From Nitrososphaeraceae archaeon (GTDB lineage: Archaea; Thermoproteota; Nitrososphaeria; Nitrososphaerales; Nitrososphaeraceae): a DNA stretch of 22,365 nt. This document shows, one piece after another, positions 22,288 to 22,365 of the stretch. Numbering within the stretch: the first letter of the stretch is position 1; every line of letters begins with the position of its first letter. Position numbers and translations under genes: made by a program. Where the stretch lies: the NCBI GenBank assembly GCA_025449515.1, contig JANWJI010000039.1, forward strand, positions 1 to 22,365, given 5' to 3'. The notes beneath the pieces are model-generated. The model was not told the DNA's origin. It saw nothing but the letters and a program-made list of their open reading frames with translations, and did not search any database.

Positions 22288-22365
22288 AATTGTTTTTCAT
22301 GGGTAGCAAGAGTGATTCACCTACTTAGATCAAGCCTGAAAAAATGGCGACAAAAAATACTGTGA

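Overview
The window looks like a chromosomal segment of an ammonia-oxidising thaumarchaeon (Nitrososphaeria). Four things support this: a single unsplit rpoA and a single unsplit rpoB in an archaeal rpoH-rpoB-rpoA-eL30-nusA-uS12-uS7 order; an archaeal TATA-binding protein and AT-rich TATA-like boxes 25-35 bases before several start codons; a biotin-dependent acyl-CoA carboxylase beta subunit of the type used in the thaumarchaeal 3-hydroxypropionate/4-hydroxybutyrate carbon cycle; and an archaeal A-type ATPase subunit F. The fairly AT-rich composition would suit a soil lineage such as Nitrosocosmicus, but the genus is a guess.

Layout. 1-1460 (minus): pccB, running off the left edge. 1500-2133: gene-poor stretch with a possible structured RNA, a 20-bp tandem repeat array, and a 131-bp MITE-like element inserted into the last repeat unit. 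2134-3686 (minus): two hypothetical proteins, one a small coiled coil and one of 376 aa with a CxxC pair. 3902-13351 (minus): the RNA polymerase/ribosomal operon in transcription order rpoH, rpoB, rpoA, rpl30e, nusA, rpsL, rpsG. Upstream on the same strand lie a divergent LarA-like protein (13531-14658), a possible 20-codon ORF, and tbp (15012-15575). 15918-18739: a SIS-domain sugar isomerase-like protein (minus), a membrane-anchored J-domain protein (plus), A-ATPase subunit F (plus) and a TrmI tRNA methyltransferase (minus). 18842-21042: small and hypothetical proteins, a HEAT-repeat protein and a pentapeptide-repeat protein. 21241-22287: one complete IS481-like insertion sequence with 6-bp target duplication and a decayed transposase.

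How the genes work together. The core is information processing: polymerase subunits H, B and A, TBP for promoter recognition, NusA for elongation, and ribosomal proteins eL30, uS12 and uS7. Several first-in-transcript genes have TATA-like boxes placed for leaderless transcripts, whereas internal operon genes (rpoA, rpsL, rpsG) have Shine-Dalgarno-like sequences. I found no tRNA, rRNA or CRISPR array. The most unusual items are the MITE inside the tandem repeat, the possible two-hairpin RNA at about 1553-1650, the LarA-like protein without recognisable nickel-pincer residues, and the conserved-looking orphan proteins.
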